Below are positions 5,472-5,820 of a stretch of 5,820 nucleotides of DNA, piece after piece. Source of the DNA: Rhodothermaceae bacterium (GTDB taxonomy: Bacteria; Bacteroidota; Rhodothermia; Rhodothermales; JAHEMB01). Location of the stretch: the NCBI GenBank assembly GCA_024643915.1, contig JAHEMB010000275.1, forward strand, positions 1-5,820, read 5' to 3'. Below the pieces are notes generated by a model. The model did no database searches. It saw only the letters and a program-made list of their open reading frames with translations, and was not told the DNA's origin. A program made the position numbers and the translations under genes. Each line of letters opens with the position of its first letter. Position 1 is the first letter of the stretch.

Positions 5472-5820
5472 ATGAGATCTTTTCTGCACACGCTGCTGAT
5501 GCTGCTCATGCTGCTCATGCTGCTCTCGGCGACAGCCCAGGCAACCAGGGCGCAAGCTTCAGGCAGTCCTTTGCGCCCGAAGGTCGGCCTCGTCTTGAGC
5601 GGCGGCTCGGCCAAAGGCATCGCGCACGTCGGTGTGCTCAAGGTGCTCGAAGAGGAGCAGATCCCCCTCGACGTGATCACGGGGACCAGCATGGGCGCCA
5701 TCGTCGGCGGGCTGTACGCGGCCGGGTACTCGGCGGCTGCGCTGGAAGAGATCGTGACTGGCCAGGACTGGAGCCGGCTCTTCAGCGACCAGGCGTTGCG
5801 CCGCACCCAGCGGCTGGAGC
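5472..5820 (+). CDS. Secreted patatin-like phospholipase, N-terminal part (3' truncated by window)
   Basis: The first 116 residues of a patatin-family lipid acyl hydrolase are visible. A signal peptide starts at the ATG at 5472: MRSFLHTLL, a Leu/Met core and a likely cleavage after SATAQA or TRAQA (residues 19-29). The patatin domain begins with KVGLVLSGGSAKGIAHVGVL (37-56), containing the oxyanion-hole motif as GGSAKG (44-49) in place of the usual GGGxKG or GGGxRG. The nucleophile elbow GTSMG (71-75) gives catalytic Ser73, followed by AIVGGLYAAGYSAAALEEIV (76-95). The partner Asp lies beyond the window. Exported patatins of this style in the Bacteroidota commonly continue into POTRA and Omp85-type barrel domains (PlpD-like), which I expect but cannot see. 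The frame stays open back to an ATG at 5241, but those 77 codons are Arg-rich, have weak third-position GC and would bury the signal peptide, so 5472 is preferred. ATG 5421 is a further alternative. Confidence 0.88.
   Translation, partial: MRSFLHTLLMLLMLLMLLSATAQATRAQASGSPLRPKVGLVLSGGSAKGIAHVGVLKVLEEEQIPLDVITGTSMGAIVGGLYAAGYSAAALEEIVTGQDWSRLFSDQALRRTQRLE
5499..5525 (+). repeat. Three perfect tandem copies of a 9-base unit (ATGCTGCTC) within the patatin signal peptide
   Basis: Bases 5499-5507, 5508-5516 and 5517-5525 are identical. In the reading frame each copy encodes Met-Leu-Leu, so the repeat builds the hydrophobic core of the signal peptide. Gain or loss of a unit would keep the frame and change the core by three residues. 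Confidence 0.9.

Noticed and set aside
5228..5806. A minus-strand open frame covering the intergenic region and the patatin start
   Set aside because: It is Ser/Ala/Pro-rich, has no domain and runs antisense to the clear patatin motifs GGSAKG and GTSMG.

Overview
The window is a GC-rich stretch coding only on the + strand, with seven genes (the first and last cut by the window edges) and little intergenic space. Several proteins have sequence habits I associate with the Bacteroidota/Rhodothermota branch: the RND pump with a GPPTGPP motif and a long periplasmic insert before its last helix, the DUF6122-type membrane protein, the small outer-membrane barrel, and the signal-peptide patatin. Start codons mostly lack strong Shine-Dalgarno sequences, which fits that branch. 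High GC suggests a Rhodothermus/Salinibacter-like relative, but this is inference from protein style and not a database match.

Layout: (1) 1-1824, C-terminal part of an HAE-1 type RND efflux pump inner-membrane subunit; (2) 1862-2245, a small SpoIIAA-like (STAS/SEC14-type) protein; (3) 2270-2944, a stand-alone catalytic domain of a 2-oxoacid dehydrogenase E2 acyltransferase, lacking lipoyl and subunit-binding domains; (4) 2950-4080, an MscS-family mechanosensitive channel; (5) 4077-4421, a small multi-helix membrane protein with a His/Asp pattern, DUF6122-like; (6) 4508-5239, an exported outer-membrane beta-barrel protein; (7) 5472 to the window end, the start of a secreted patatin-like phospholipase.

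Gaps of 37, 24 and 5 bases and then a 4-base stop/start overlap suggest that genes 1-5, and most firmly 3-5, are read as one transcript. Genes 6 and 7 follow gaps of 86 and 232 bases and may have their own promoters, although I could not identify a convincing promoter in either gap. Apart from the small predicted-cytosolic proteins 2 and 3, everything acts in the cell envelope: efflux, osmotic release, a membrane enzyme-like protein, an outer-membrane barrel and a phospholipase. I see no mobile element, CRISPR array, tRNA or rRNA. The least ordinary points are the orphan E2 catalytic domain (with an apparent Ser-to-Ala change at an active-site position) coupled to an MscS channel, and a perfect three-unit 9-base repeat inside the patatin signal peptide.
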